Assembly: GCA_025642065.1 (NCBI GenBank)
Contig: JAODUP010000066.1
Span: 387,001-451,000 of the forward strand
Source: Paralvinella palmiformis
Lineage: Eukaryota > Annelida > Polychaeta > Terebellida > Alvinellidae
Direction of reading: 5' to 3'
DNA: 64,000 nt
Shown: positions 9,690-21,894 of the stretch, in pieces
Layout of the letters: every line of letters begins with the position of its first letter
How positions within the stretch are numbered: the stretch's first letter is position 1
Notes under the pieces: generated by a model
Told to the model about the DNA's origin: nothing
Databases searched by the model: none
What the model saw: the letters and a program-made list of their open reading frames with translations, nothing else
Position numbers and translations under genes: made by a program

Positions 9690-12450
9690 ATAAAACACCC
9701 CTATCAACATGATGCACTAGAATGCTGAGGGAATTTCAAACAAGAAGACAGTGATTCAGTACTTTATACATGAAAACCAGATCAACATGTGCTGCAGCCA
9801 AGAATCTCTTCTGAGAGAATCGATGAGCTTCAAGGTCCGAGGTTACCAGACCTTCAGAAGGGATCGCAGTGGAGGAACCAAGGGTGGGGTAGTCACTTTG
9901 GATAGGAACAATATCCGTGCCATTGAAACCAGTAGATACAAGGAGGAAGCTGAATTCATCAATCAGGGCAAGTAAAACAAACATCTGAGCTTCATGTTGC
10001 ATTTGTCACTGTCCAAATGACAAAGAACTGTCCATTAATGATATACAGACATCATACAGTAACTTCCTATTTATTGGAGACTTCAACAGTTAATCCCCAA
10101 AGTGGGGTTATAACAACATCGACCAAAATGGAGAGGAGTTAGAAAGCTGGCAGGATAAGAAGAACCTAAATCTCATCAATGACCCACATGATCCGTCTCT
10201 ATGGCCTAGTGGGTAAGAGCATGGGACCCCCTTAGTCGTGGTCATGCTCTCCGGGAGGTCGTGGGTTCGAATCCCGGCTGTGGTACTATAGTAGGAGGAG
10301 TTTTTCATCCAACCAGCCAACTGGCAAGGTTCTCCCCCAAATATGTCATACATTATAAATTCTACATTTATTTAGAATTAGTTCCCGTGATGAAGCAGTA
10401 AATTACAGACCATATGCGTCTCCTTTGTTTGAGGTAGCTAAGCCACACCACGTTAAATAACTGCCATTTTCCCCATTATTATTATTATCAACCAACATTA
10501 TATTATAGGCACTGGCATTTCACAAACTATCATGAACTTGCTTTCTGCTCTGACGATATCTGTAGAATCATTAGCCGAGAAGTAGGACCACAGCTAGGGG
10601 GAAGTGATCATCGACTGGTCACTCTTAACTTTAAGTGAAAGCAAAAGCCACACAACTTCACAGCCCCAAGGTGGAGCTACAAGAAAGCCAAATGGGAACT
10701 TTTCAACCCTCACACGAACGAGGTGGGAAAATAAATTGAAGTGCATGGAAGGAACAGAGTAAAGGAAGTCAATCCCGAAATCGTTAAAGCTACGAAAAAC
10801 TATATTCCACTAGTAATCAGGAAAGTATATGCTCATTATTGGAATAAAAACCTTCAAATGGTACATGATGAACTGACACAGGCAAGGGAATAAGCAGAAT
10901 CTAACCCGAGTCAACACAAGAACCTAAAGCACCAGCACGCTAAAGCCATATTCTTTAGAACCAAGTTTGAATCCAAAACTGCTGTACTTAACCTTCAAAA
11001 GGACAACATCAAACTATGGAAACGTACAAAAGAACTAAATGAAGAGGAATCTCAAGGACAGAATATCACTCTAATGGAGGATGAACATACACTCAGGGGT
11101 AAGAAATCTGCAGAATCCCTTAGCAAAGACCTATGCCAAATAATGTCACATCGCCATCGCAACAACTCGGATGAAAGAAGCAAGAAGGGAACAAAAAGAA
11201 ACAGGAAGTAGAGCTACCCTAAGCTTCCACGACGAATAGTATAACTCTACCATAAGTTGAAAATACCAGTAAACATCTAAAAATAATAAATATCTATGAC
11301 CGGATGATATTGCTAAAGAAATGCTGAAACACTTAGGAAATACTACTCGATCCAAACTGTTGGAATTGTTCAACCTGGGATGGTCTGAAGCCAAGGTACC
11401 ACTAATCTGGAAAGAGGTGGTGATGATACACACACTGAACAAAGGTAAAAACAAACAAAAGGCAAGCAGCTACGGACCCATCAGCCTAACCAGCTGTGTC
11501 TACAAGACCATAGAGCGTATCATCAGTTCCTTGACACTGAGAACATCATCAATCAAGAACAGGCATGATTTAGACAATTCCATAGCACAGAAGACGACGC
11601 CACCTACCTGACACCAGTAATCAAAGATACGTTCCAAGCACAAATGGATGTTTTTGCCTCCTTCTAGAAGTTTTAGAAAGATGGCCTGCTAGCAAAGTTA
11701 CCAAAACCGGTATATGTGGCCAAATATACAGGTGAACCAAGTCTTATCTTCATAACCAAAGGGTGAGATTAATGGTAGAAGGCCAACACAAGAAGAAAAT
11801 ACTCATACGCCATAGAGTACCCAGGGAGGATTACTGCAACCTAATGGTCATCGCTGACTGGTCACATAACAACAAAATGCAGCTTGAGACAAGTCAGCTG
11901 CCACTCTTCTTTCACCGTCTATCAAGCAGGAAGCAGACAGCCTAAAACTTGATGACACACCTCCAGTATGAGGATCAATAGACATACCTGGAGGTCAACT
12001 TTGAGAAGAGACAGGCCTAGAAACTACAAGTAGATAAAGTCGAGGCCAAATTACGAAGAAATTGTGCCAAAATGATAAAACTAGATGGTACTAAGTGGGA
12101 TGCTGAGCATAATACAACACCTCACCACTGGAGAGCACCACAGTGAACCACACAAACGAGCTCCGACACTGGCCATGATTGATGAACAGTAAACAAAGAC
12201 ATCATGGACACAGGTATATACTGATGGATCTGCAATAAATGCATTGAAAAAATGGAGGGGATGGAATATACATCATGGATCCTAGTGGCTATTGAGAGGA
12301 AGCACATTTTCCTACAGGTAAACACTGCACAAACTATGCTGCAGAGATTGAGAGTCTCCTTCATGCTGTTCACATCATCAGCACCAGCGACGAGAACTGC
12401 TCACATGTTGTCTTTCTGACAGATGCTCTCTCTAGTGGGCGGTTTCGTTG
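9690..12450 (+). mobile_element. LINE remnant with endonuclease, RT and RNase H (I-group/Jockey-like)
   Basis: The + strand carries pieces of a non-LTR retrotransposon polyprotein with stops and frameshifts. Endonuclease pieces are NAEGISNKKT (about 9725), KVRGYQTFRRDRSGGTKGGV (9830-9890), the catalytic FIGDFNS (about 10075) and, after a SINE, VGPQLGGSDHRLVTL (about 10590-10630). Reverse transcriptase appears at 11321-11611 (KASSYGPISLTSCVYKTIER). The palm YxDD motif is lost in a deletion near 11640-11830. RNase H begins near 12215 (YTDGSA). RNase H puts it in the I/Jockey-type group rather than L2 or RTE. Its 3' end appears displaced to about 15115. It cannot be active. Confidence 0.85.
10193..10488 (+). 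mobile_element. tRNA-derived SINE, family A, copy 1 (inside the LINE endonuclease)
   Basis: The head has an A box (TGGCCTAGTGG near 10202) and a perfect B box (GGTTCGAATCC near 10265). The body shares ATTTATTTAGAATTAG, AAATTACAGACCATATGCG and AATAACTGCCATTT with copies at 39811 and 19168, and it ends in an (ATT)n tail. The host LINE reads NDPHD immediately before it and PTLYYRHWHF immediately after, so the SINE entered the endonuclease frame almost cleanly. No clear target duplication remains. Confidence 0.88.
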
Positions 12451-12559
12451 GGTGTGCTGATTAAAAAAATAGCGGGAACAACTACGTCAACCATGGTGTC
12501 TAAACCTGGGGTTTTCTTGGTCAAGGAATGCAATAGAATGAACAAAATTAAAGAATTTC

Positions 12560-15110
12560 TCCATCTATGCAGGGGGGTCGATGGTCAGCTGTCATCCGTT
12601 CTCTCCCAACCCCATGCCGCAGGATAGGGTAAGGTGGGATCACCCCGAAGACATTTCCCCCATACATGGCCAGCCTGGTACACAGCTCGCTTCACATGCC
12701 GTTGAAGTGCATGTATGGTTGGAGGAATATTCTCTATCTTACGATTCTCAGATGCGAATATCCTCTTCCTGGCTTCAATAACTTTACCGAGGGAAGATGT
12801 GCGTTGGTACAAAAGAACCCCATATCTCACTATTTCGTCCCTATCTTCGGAACATACATGGCTTAGTAATTTTGACAACCTAGAGAAGACGGGGTTCAGG
12901 TGACGCATGCTGCACCAAACAAAAAAAGAAGTCTTCTTTCCGACACCATGGAAGGCCAAGACTGTGTCGCATCCAGAAAAGGCATGCATGAATAGGAGAG
13001 CCCATGATGATTCAGCACCCAACTGAGATGCAATGAGGCGGCAATGAATGTAACGCAGCTTGCACCATGACCAATAGCTACCCATATTTGACTATTATCC
13101 AGAGTACTAGAAACAGCAAATGCGAGGATTACTACATCAGTATATGTAGCATGTATTATAACTTTAGATAGACCTTTCTCAATGGCATGGAATGCATGGT
13201 ATGGGACCCTTGTATCAACTTCTTCATGTGTGCAGCGCAACTCTGGAAGGCTTAGTATTGGGGATGAAATGGCATTCTCACCATATGTGGAAATGGCTGT
13301 CTTTCCAACTGGAAACTGATGCTCTTGTATTGCATTTGCCAGAAGATGAAATAGGCTATCTTTGTTTGAATCAACATGTAGTTCATTGGAATGGATGTAC
13401 CTTTTGCAATCCTCATTTGACTTCCTGCAGTACCACGACTTTGAAGAGTCCGTCTTTCATTTGTATTGCATTTGCCAGAAGATAAAATAGACTAAATGAG
13501 AGTGTCCATGTATGGTTCTCGTGTCTAAAAATGTATCCAGATCTCCTCCTCGGGCTTGGCATGATATATACATCCCGAAGAAAAGCTGAACAACTGTCTT
13601 GAGACTAGTAGAAGTCTTGAGACTCAACTTGACTTGTGATTTGTCCAAATTTGAGAATAGAGACAACTTATTATTTGATATTGTGTCATGGAATCTTGTG
13701 ACATCATTGTTAATGCGCTCCTCAACGAATCTCTGATATTTTGTTTTGCCTAGATCTTCTATTGTTCTTATCGAAGCAACCATCTTGCCAGGAGCAAGTA
13801 CCTTCATATCTAAGGTGTAGAGATCTGAACTAGTTTTAGAGAAAGGGTTGCCAAGGTCTTGAATGACATCAACCACACCTTTAGCATTGGTAAGAATGTT
13901 CTCTGGATACTAGGTATTTGTTCATGATGTCACTCACTGCCTTTTTTGATGGTAGAATGTTTACCTTCATACTCAGTTAATAACCGAGCTACTTCTGGTC
14001 CAGTTACCATCCAACTCTTCAATGCCGATTCACTCTCTGTAATACCAATCAGTTCTCCATCCCCCTTGACCATGGCATTGAGTTGTTCATGGACTTGATC
14101 ATGAGCGAATGCTGAGAATCTATGTCGGGATGTCTGGGTAACAAATTCATCATATATAGTAGGACAGGTGTCTTGAAGTGCCAGCAGATCCTTTACGTTG
14201 AAGGTCATCAATCTTGCATAGTGGTAGTGATCAAGGGCGAACACCCATGGAATGATCTTTCAAGTGACTCAACGTTCACAACAAGCTTCCCTTCTAACTG
14301 TGATCTAAGAAATTGCAAGAACAGTTCTAAGTAGAACTAACAACGCAGCAGCTGTTATGTGGTGTGCCCATTGAGCTCTGGACGTATGTGAGCCTTTCTG
14401 CAGACCAAATGCCCTCCATTCTGGGGTTACATTTGCAGAGGTCATCACATGAACGCACCCACTTCCATCAAGAAAGTCACCAATGACATTCAGCATGGCC
14501 ATTTCAATATGAAGGCCACCCATCATTACCACAAACTGCCTATCCCGATACTCATCTGGCCAGACCCATTGTATTTTCTTGGCAAAGGCATACAAGGGTT
14601 GGTCAAGAGTTAATACTGGTTTCTGGCCTGGGTTTATATGGTTGGTGATCAGTTGTATTATATTCATATCATGCTTTACCATAGCTAGAGCATGTTTCTG
14701 AACAGTGGAATGCTATAATTACAGGTGGTTTCAGCATAGTTTCTTGAGTGTTGGGGAAGTAAGCAGACCACGAGATGTCCCCGTTGATTTGATCATCATT
14801 GGATCCTGAGAGAACTTCATTAACTCTTATTAACCAGCGTATTTCTAACTCATCTGTATCAATGTTGTGTGATATTGGAATAGCTTATGCATCACTTGCT
14901 GGTGGATTTATGTAGTCTGGGAGTTATATTGATGGGACAATGGTATACGAGTCAGGCAGCGGTTTGATTTACTTCAACTGGTTCCTTAGGTTCGGATATC
15001 CTCCCTACGCCATGGTTGTCATGTAACAGATGTTGTGTGATTGATAATGCTGTGCCACGAAATGCCCTTGGCTGGATGTGGAGGTTGGGTTATGGTCTAT
15101 GTTAACTAGA
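12560..15110 (-). pseudogene. Broken copy of a dispersed uncharacterised gene with a FEN1/XPG-like PIN nuclease region
   Basis: Collinear minus-strand fragments run from about 15110 down to 12585: NIDHNPTS and SWSAYF (15110-14720), VLTLDQPLYAFAKKIQWVWP and MMGGLHIEMAML (14682-14305), FALDHYHYAR and WMVTGPEVARL (14244-13930), a helical segment (13876-13457), then CTHEEVDTR (about 13235), ATYTDVVILA, FSGCDTVLAFHGVGKKT and a tail with NIPPTIHALQRHVKRAVYQA (13085-12585). I recognise this order from long uncharacterised proteins present in many copies in aquatic animal genomes. HEExDTR, then (D)TD in a hydrophobic strand, then GCD followed by GxGKKT parallels the EAEA, DxD, G(S/C)D and GIGPK motifs of FEN1/XPG nucleases; that fold assignment is my inference. 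The residue expected to be Asp in the DTD motif is Tyr. Stops, frameshifts and a large deletion near 13460 make it a pseudogene. Confidence 0.7.
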
Positions 15111-15114
15111 AACA

Positions 15115-15280
15115 TAAGAGGTACCTTCTTCCATGTGCTCTTATGGAGAAGCAGAACAGACGAATAAACATGTCATCCAAGACTTCATAAACCTACATCA
15201 ACCGAGGGAGACTACATGGACAACTACAAGCACTTTCCAGAGAACAGTATCGTTCATAGTCAATGCTGGCCTCGAGGTTA
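15115..15280 (+). mobile_element. Probable displaced 3' end of the 9690-12450 LINE
   Basis: The + strand reads CSYGEAEQTNKHVIQDF followed by an ETTWTTTSTFQ stretch. This resembles the C-terminal Cys/His segment that follows RNase H in this LINE type (C-x-GE-x-EQT-x2-H-x3-DC), although the last Cys is replaced by Phe. Same strand and order as the LINE ending at about 12450 suggest that the broken nuclease-like gene between them was inserted into the LINE. Confidence 0.5.
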
Positions 15281-17867
15281 CGTCAACAAGCGAACGAAAC
15301 TAATAGCATGAGACAAGCGAAAAACATGGGGCTAATATCAGTCATACTGCGCCAAACAGCCCAAAATGCCAATTCCATAGAGAGCAGAATTGGTATATAT
15401 TCTGGTATTGTGAGCTTCAACAAAAACATGTTATTCTTAGCTGTTTAATTCAACTGCAATTTGATAATTGTTGACATATCATAGTCAGAACCACGATAAA
15501 CTACTATTCATATTTTACATTCCTGGAAACTAATATATCAGTTGCATTTGCGATCTCTTACACGAACTACATCTTGCTGAATACGTCCCACATAAGGCAA
15601 GTATGCCAGTTGTGAATAGTTGTGGAATGTCATGAAAGCAACTGGGGAGCTCATCAATTATTTCAAGTACTCCATGAAATCGTATTTGTTTCATTGATGC
15701 ATGAATTTATTTGATGCCGTCGATGGAGGCCCTACATGGTTTTACGAATAATACATCCATATCACTGTCTTAAGCTTGGCACAGTATATACATCACTTTA
15801 GAGAGACTGAACATAATTCTGTATGCTGGACCTTAACTGACTGCTATACGATTAGAGCGCCCACCGAGAGCTCAAGTACTTCTGTATCACGATCGCATCT
15901 ATCATACTGGCGATTGGAATGGCAATCTCCTGTGTTATCCTGCAAAAATGATCTCAACGACTGGGTTAAAAAGACTTGAAGGCTCTGAGCAGCGCTGTCG
16001 GCAAGTCAGCATGCAAGGCAGCTGTGACTCTCACAGGAATCACACATTCTATCGTTTCCTGACTCATCGGGCTTCTTGTAAAACAGCTGGTTAGCTGGCC
16101 AATATTATAAGGGCCGTGGGCCTAGCCGTTGGAGGACTACTTCTTGTAGCAGCTCGATAATGGCTAACGAGCCCGGCCCACAATAGAAGCGTTTGTCTAC
16201 GTCCTCATGATTCTTTCCCCAGGACTGCAGAGGTGACTGTACAGGGGGTGCTATAAACGTTAAGGATGGTTCTTGCTGCTGTATCAAAGCCCTTTCTCCT
16301 GTGTCCGGGGAGACGATGGTCCGTTTGATATTCATGTTCTCTCCCAACTTCTGATCTGTACTTGGGACCACAATCTCGCTTGATTGCTGAAGGGGTGTGT
16401 ACGGGGGATGATATGTTGCTATCTACGTTGGCCAGGACGTACTGCTTATTGAATACCTAAAATGTGTATTGTTGTCTTGGTATGTGATTCCAGGATCTCC
16501 CATACATAGGTCCTGATACTGCCGTTCAGCTGTTCGATGCAGGCCTGCGTGAAACAAGGTGTTCCAGACCGGACGATTTCTGCCTGTGAATGAAATCCGA
16601 ATTAGGTCGTAATTAAACTCCTGTACCAGGTGGATGGTAGATATTATTGGCCCAGTAGTTGTTGACTCGCTCCAACCTGTGGTTTGGAGAGATCCCGATA
16701 TATGCCACTAATCTCTTTTTTGGCGAGAATAATCCAGATGGACCCTAGAACAAGTGAGTGAGTGCAGTGTTTCATAATATAGTGTCAGGTAGCACCTTTA
16801 TGGCTATATAATCGTCATTATTACATTGGTGCATTGTAGTTCATGTTCTGGTGTAAATGTTACACTTCACTTGAAAAGAAAGCTGATCAAACCAACCACT
16901 TCAATATTTTGACTCGCTTATATTTATGCATACAGCTGTTAGAACGAAGAACTTATCGCTTAACTAGATACAAGCAGACAAAGAGGATAGTTTTAGAAAG
17001 TGTCTTCGGGGATCAGGAGACAGATCTGGAAGACTTAGAGAAAGAGTAAAAAATCTACGTTTCAACCTCCAAGTAACAGCGTAATGAATTTAACATCCCG
17101 TTAAAAAGAAATGTTAGGTGAACCACTTTTCAAATTGTCATCTATCTTCAGTTATTTTTTATTACATACATACATGTACATATTAGACCTAACGTCTTCC
17201 CAAATGGTAGTATACTATTTAGTAAACAAATTCCTTTTCCTTTATGAAGTTAATATATTATAATTTATATTTGTATAACAACAATGTTTTCCGTTTTGGA
17301 ACTACTACATATATTGCTGTATCAGTCTAATAGTTAAGATTATACAAGAGTGCTGATTACTGATGATGATCATAGTGATGCTGTTTATTTCGTGAAATTA
17401 ATTAACTGTTTTTAGTTAATAGTTTGCGCTATAAAGTTTGTTCTTGTTCATTTTTGAAATAATGGCTTTTTAATGCATACTTGGTTTTATTAATTAAATA
17501 TCATTTAATTGAAATTAATTGGCCGATACTTAGTGTTACTTAAACAGCATCAAAAGAGTACCAAATATGAACTAATAATCAGGGATTTGTTACGGTTTAT
17601 ATTTTATATAGAACATACTAATCGAATACATACAAATTGAAAGATCTGTCTTCCTGGTGGAAAGCTGCATTGCAGGTGAAAGCATATTTCCTAAAAAGGC
17701 AATGTCAGATGGAATTCAGACAAGTTGATCCACCAGAAATACAAGATCCTTGTTGAAAAACACTTTTTTATCAGGTCTAATTTCACCTTCTGCCCACCGA
17801 TGCTCTGATGTCACATGTTCTAGATCATTTACTCCCAAGCGGCTTCTTTAGACTGTTTTCTTCATAT
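15281..17867. other. Unassigned region with two minus-strand reading frames
   Basis: No recognised gene. Two open minus-strand stretches lie close together in different frames: about 16674-16423 (84 codons, contains NYDLIRISFTGRNRPVWNTL) and 16371-16105 (88 codons, contains SPDTGERALIQQQEPSL and GPGSLAIIELLQEVVLQRLG). Base composition is less AT-rich than the surroundings, so they may be one frameshifted decayed gene or transposon ORF. I do not recognise the family. The rest is plain AT-rich DNA. Confidence 0.35.
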
Positions 17868-18116
17868 TTATATATCACATTCTCCAGCCTTCTCGGGTTC
17901 ATACATCGTCAACAATTTGACATAATCCGAATGAGCACCTGTGAAATCACCAAATGCAATACATAAGTTATCTAACCGGCTTCTGACTAATAATATCAAA
18001 CATTTAGTATCAATGGACCTGTGAAGATTATCATACATTCGCATAACACGTGTTCTGCATAACTGCAACAACCCTTCTCCTTCAGCCGCCTGCTTATCCA
18101 ATACAGTACTGGGCAC
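17868..18116 (-). pseudogene. Possible retroelement gag-like fragment
   Basis: An open minus-strand stretch of 82 codons is predicted to be largely helical (LLQLCRTRVMRMYDNLHRSI, then LDNLCIAFGDFTGAHSDYVK). The pattern 'repeated short helix, LD.L...F..AH..Y' resembles the N-terminal helical region of gag-like ORFs in BEL/Pao elements. Evidence is weak: there is no protease, RT or LTR nearby, and no motif is diagnostic. Confidence 0.2.
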
Positions 18117-19167
18117 TGTCTTGTTGGAACTACGACGGGGTGGCCTTTTTTCTTACTTTGAACAAACATATCAGAAGCAACCTAGTGCAATAATAATGAG
18201 TCGTAACTTCTATCCTATTCACCAAACCAACGCCTTCAATCATCATATGTTATGCAACATAGATAGATACACCACTCTTACAAATCACTCTAATATGCAC
18301 TGATAGGTAAAGATCCAGACATTTAATTGAAATATATGTAATATCACCAAATGCCAAATTCATATTAGTTTCTAACCACAATATTACACTGATTGTGCAA
18401 CAGGATCAAGTGCACCAACAACCACAATAGCTTTAACCAAAGTTGAAACATTATTACTCATGTGCAACAGTATGAAGTGCACCAATACACGAATGACAGT
18501 TTCATATGTGATAACTACATGTAGGTTCAGACAAGACGTATAAGCAACTAAACAAAGCCAATTTGAGACACAACTAAAATACAATTGTGACATAAAATGC
18601 ACAAATACATTGACCATAAATTCTGTCTGATATTGTGAGTAGCAAATACAAAATCAATAATCCGTTATTATTGCATAGCATGAACACTTTGTATACAATA
18701 TGCATTCGAGCCAATGTCTCCTGATAGGATGATTGATGTTACCGCAGCACATCCCATAGATAATACACAGGTACAGTTTTTCTGGAAATCACATATGTGT
18801 ATACACACACAGCACAGCTCGGCATCAATATTGCATTATTGTTCATACAAGGGCATGATCATAATAATATAAGTTCCTAAATGGTCTTCATATCCACTAT
18901 CCAATGCTACACCCTAAATCAACCAATCTGCAGCATCAATCAAATGCACAATCTACCATAACTAAGTACAACGTTCTTGAACGAAAAAATACAACATTGT
19001 CATGCAAGCATCAAGTTCATTACCACAATACCATGTTCATATCTTACCTGCGAAGAGTTTCACTGTAATTTGAATTTGTTAAGTATGGTGGTGCATTATT
19101 AATGTGCCTGTTTCGACTGAAAACTCAGGTAGTTTGATTTACAGTTTATTTTAGAACCACCATCCGA
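18117..19167. other. Intergenic, no gene seen
   Basis: AT-rich sequence with many short partial similarities of the ATGCAC/GTGCAT type, but no coding frame with family resemblance, RNA gene or clear repeat. Confidence 0.5.
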
Positions 19168-19297
19168 CATCGAATATGGCATATATTGTAAATTATAAAT
19201 TCGTTTAGAATTAAGTCCTAGTGGTGAAGCAGTGACTAACAGACAATATGCGTTATAGCTAAACCAGCTAAAATAATTGCCATTTCGACCATTATTT
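19168..19297 (+). mobile_element. SINE family A, copy 3 (3' body only)
   Basis: It shares with copies 1 and 2 the 3' body: GAATATGGCATATATTGTAA, TTTAGAATTA, GGTGAAGCAGTGA, CAGACAATATGCG and AATTGCCATTTCGACCATTATT. The tRNA-like head is missing, so it is a 5'-truncated or older copy. Confidence 0.8.
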
Positions 19298-19599
19298 GCA
19301 TACAAGATATAGTGAGAAAAACACACGATCTTGTGTCATTACATTCTGTTTTGATTTTAAGGTGCTCCGAATCCTTTACCTGTCAAGTGACGCCACTACT
19401 ATCAAGATGATCAGTAGAAATTCACATGCCCCTTATTTGTTAAAAACCTAAGTATCTGTCCATCTATATGCCAGAGGTAATGTAGTATTGGGATATTAGG
19501 AACTAATAGATAGACGATGGGTTGAAAAAGTATCTTTCGGATCAGTGGTAGCAATAGGACCAAATATGTATCAAAGGGACCAGTACTGTTATGAAAAGG

Positions 19600-19690
19600 T
19601 CCCCTAAAGGTCACAAAAGGACCTACTTTGTAGCAAAAGGTTCAAATGGGTCTTAATTCTGCGCGAAATTGTAACAAAAGGACAAAGAAC

Positions 19691-19745
<55 letters not shown>
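19600..19745. repeat. AAAAGGAC-rich segment and a (TA)n microsatellite
   Basis: AAAAGGACC/AAAAGGTCC words recur between about 19550 and 19685. A pure (TA)n tract follows at about 19692-19744. Confidence 0.85.
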
Positions 19746-19747
<2 letters not shown>

Positions 19748-20070
19748 TAGGTCATAGTATTTATTGGATTTGTATGTTTATGAGGTATTTGACCCTCCAG
19801 CAAATATCACAAGGCATATTATGCTGCGGTTGAGAAAGTTCCGTTTTCTATGCGTGGAGACCATATTTCCCGGTCCCTGCATTCAAGAAAAGTTGATCTA
19901 GAGCTGTATATTCCGTGCACTATTTGCGTCTTTGGAGGCACGCCGTTTAAGTGTTTGGCCTGGTTATCCAGCATTTAAATGACTGTAGCAGACACAGTAC
20001 GCTCTTAAAGCATGTACTCCTGACTCAGGAATAGAAACACTGCATCGCATCTCGAGCGGTGGCATTGGAC

Positions 20071-20740
20071 ACAGCTCGCGCGGTTGGTGGGTTTTATATA
20101 ACAACTTATAAAATTCACCTTGGTTGTATGTGGGAATAGAATTATCTTTCCTAGGTCCAGTTATGTCCGGTTTGTACTATGAGATTCAAGATTTGCTCTA
20201 ATCTGCTTGTCATAAATAACATATAAGAACTACAATAGCAGACGTTAGGTCAGGTTTGAAAATGATAGCATAGTTCAAACAGTACGGAAGCTATGACGCG
20301 CTATTACGGTCTGCTTCAGCGCAGATGTCAGTCTTTTAATAGTAATTAAGATAAACAGTTTTAATATTAGTCGCTTCATGACGCCTGCCCGTTGTAAAAA
20401 CTGATCTTTGAAGACAGTGACAATTGGGTTATATGGTTTATATAGTATTGCTTTGAAGAAAGATACAACAATTAAAAAATAGCTATAAATAGGGCTGCTT
20501 AGATAATTAATCTAAACATTCTCACTACTGCCGTGATCTGACTTGGTTGTTCTACTCCCAAACTCCACGGCTGTAGGTAATTCGCTTTTTGTTTTTGCTT
20601 GGCGGCTTAGGGACTGGTGAGACATTACACATGTCTCAGCAAGAAAAGTCGCCACTCTGGATTCAGTCCCCTGAAGAAACGTCCAGAGTTTGAATTCACG
20701 GTTCGAGATTCTCTGTGCCTGTGCCTTATTATACACAGCT
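20071..20740. repeat. Unclassified dispersed repeat R1, longest copy
   Basis: The first part (about 20071-20312) matches 56585-56860, including GGGAATAGAATTATCTTTCC and GCTATTACGGTCTGC. The second part (about 20332-20740) matches 44222-44632 almost base for base, including GATCTTTGAAGACAGTGACA and GGACTGGTGAGACATTACAC. Both distal ends run into (CA)n. No long ORF, no TIR and no LTR pair is evident. It is therefore a repeat of at least 670 bp with a microsatellite-associated 3' end, class unknown. Confidence 0.85.
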
Positions 20741-20903
<163 letters not shown>

Positions 20904-21295
20904 TGGTCGCACACAAAGAACGGCCCCCATAGGCATTCATATCGGTATAGGAGCGAAGAAGCACGGATCCAAAAGAATGACTGATATAGTGGTAATCTTA
21001 TATCATCATATATAATGGATGGTGGGTGTATTTGATTACGTCTAATAGGTTATATATATATATATATATATATCGTCTCAGTGGGTATGATGGTAGAGAT
21101 AGGTGATTACAAAAACACATTCCTTCTGATAAATGCTCTACTGACGTAATTATTTAAAATTTTATCGTTAGTGAGTCAGACAGGTATAAATATCAGCTCC
21201 ACCCTTTTTACCTGTTACATAATGTGAGTGAAATGTATTGTCAGAAAGTATCTGAATGATAATTATTTTATACTCTTTGCTGAATTTAGTAACTA

Positions 21296-21480
21296 AAGGT
21301 AGGAACTATTTCGTCTTTAACAGCGATTTCGTTTTTAGTGAATTATAATAAAATAAACCTACGTAATCAATCAGAAGAGAAAGGATTATATGTGTAAAGA
21401 AACACAAAACCAAATACTGCCAGTAAAGTTTTAATATTACTAATGAGAGTTAATAATAATAATAATAATAATAATACAAG
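21296..21480 (-). repeat. Degraded duplicate of the 27070-27280 exon and upstream region
   Basis: Shared blocks include TCGTCTTTAACAGCG, AATAAAATAAACC and AAAACCAAATACTGCCAGTA, in the same order as at 27083-27220, and both copies end in (AAT)n. Read on the minus strand, the start ATG and the splice-acceptor AG present at 27 kb are both destroyed here. It is a decayed paralog or duplicated fragment. Confidence 0.75.
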
Positions 21481-21531
21481 TAATCATCATCATCCCCACC
21501 ATCATCATCAACAGCATAATCATACAAATAA

Positions 21532-21727
21532 CAAAGGGCGCCTTGGTGGTCTAATTGGTAGCGCGTTGGACCACAGGTCACTACCACCTGAGTTCGAATC
21601 TGTGCATATGCATATCTGAAGGGTATTCCATCTTTAACTTCGCCCCATTACCTTTGATGGTCGCTCGGCCGGATTTAGCCTACTATGTACACAACAGTGG
21701 CCGTAAAACATCACTCATCAACCAATC
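21532..21727 (+). mobile_element. tRNA-derived SINE, family B, copy 1, with 14-bp TSD
   Basis: It is flanked by AATCATACAAATAA at 21518-21531 and 21728-21741. The head GGCGCCTTGGTGGTCTAATT has a tRNA-like A box. The B box has one change (AGTTCGAATCT near 21590). The body includes TTCGCCCCATTACCTTTG and GCTCGGCCGGATTTAGCCTA, shared with the minus-strand copy at 52522-52706. Confidence 0.92.
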
Positions 21728-21894
21728 AATCATACAAATAATAACAACAGCAACAACAACAATAACAAATGAGAAAAAAAAGAACGAACCTGAGCATCTT
21801 GGAAATATAATTTAGTTTTTCTGATAATAAAGTACAAACAATCACTAACTTGTCATCATGGCTCAGACCCATTAATTTATCTATTTTGACAATC

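Noticed and set aside
10193..10300. tRNA-like sequence with perfect B box
   Set aside because: Same head plus body at 39811 and an (ATT)n tail show it is a SINE, not a tRNA gene. The heads at 6377, 21532 and 52706 were rejected as tRNA genes for the same reason.
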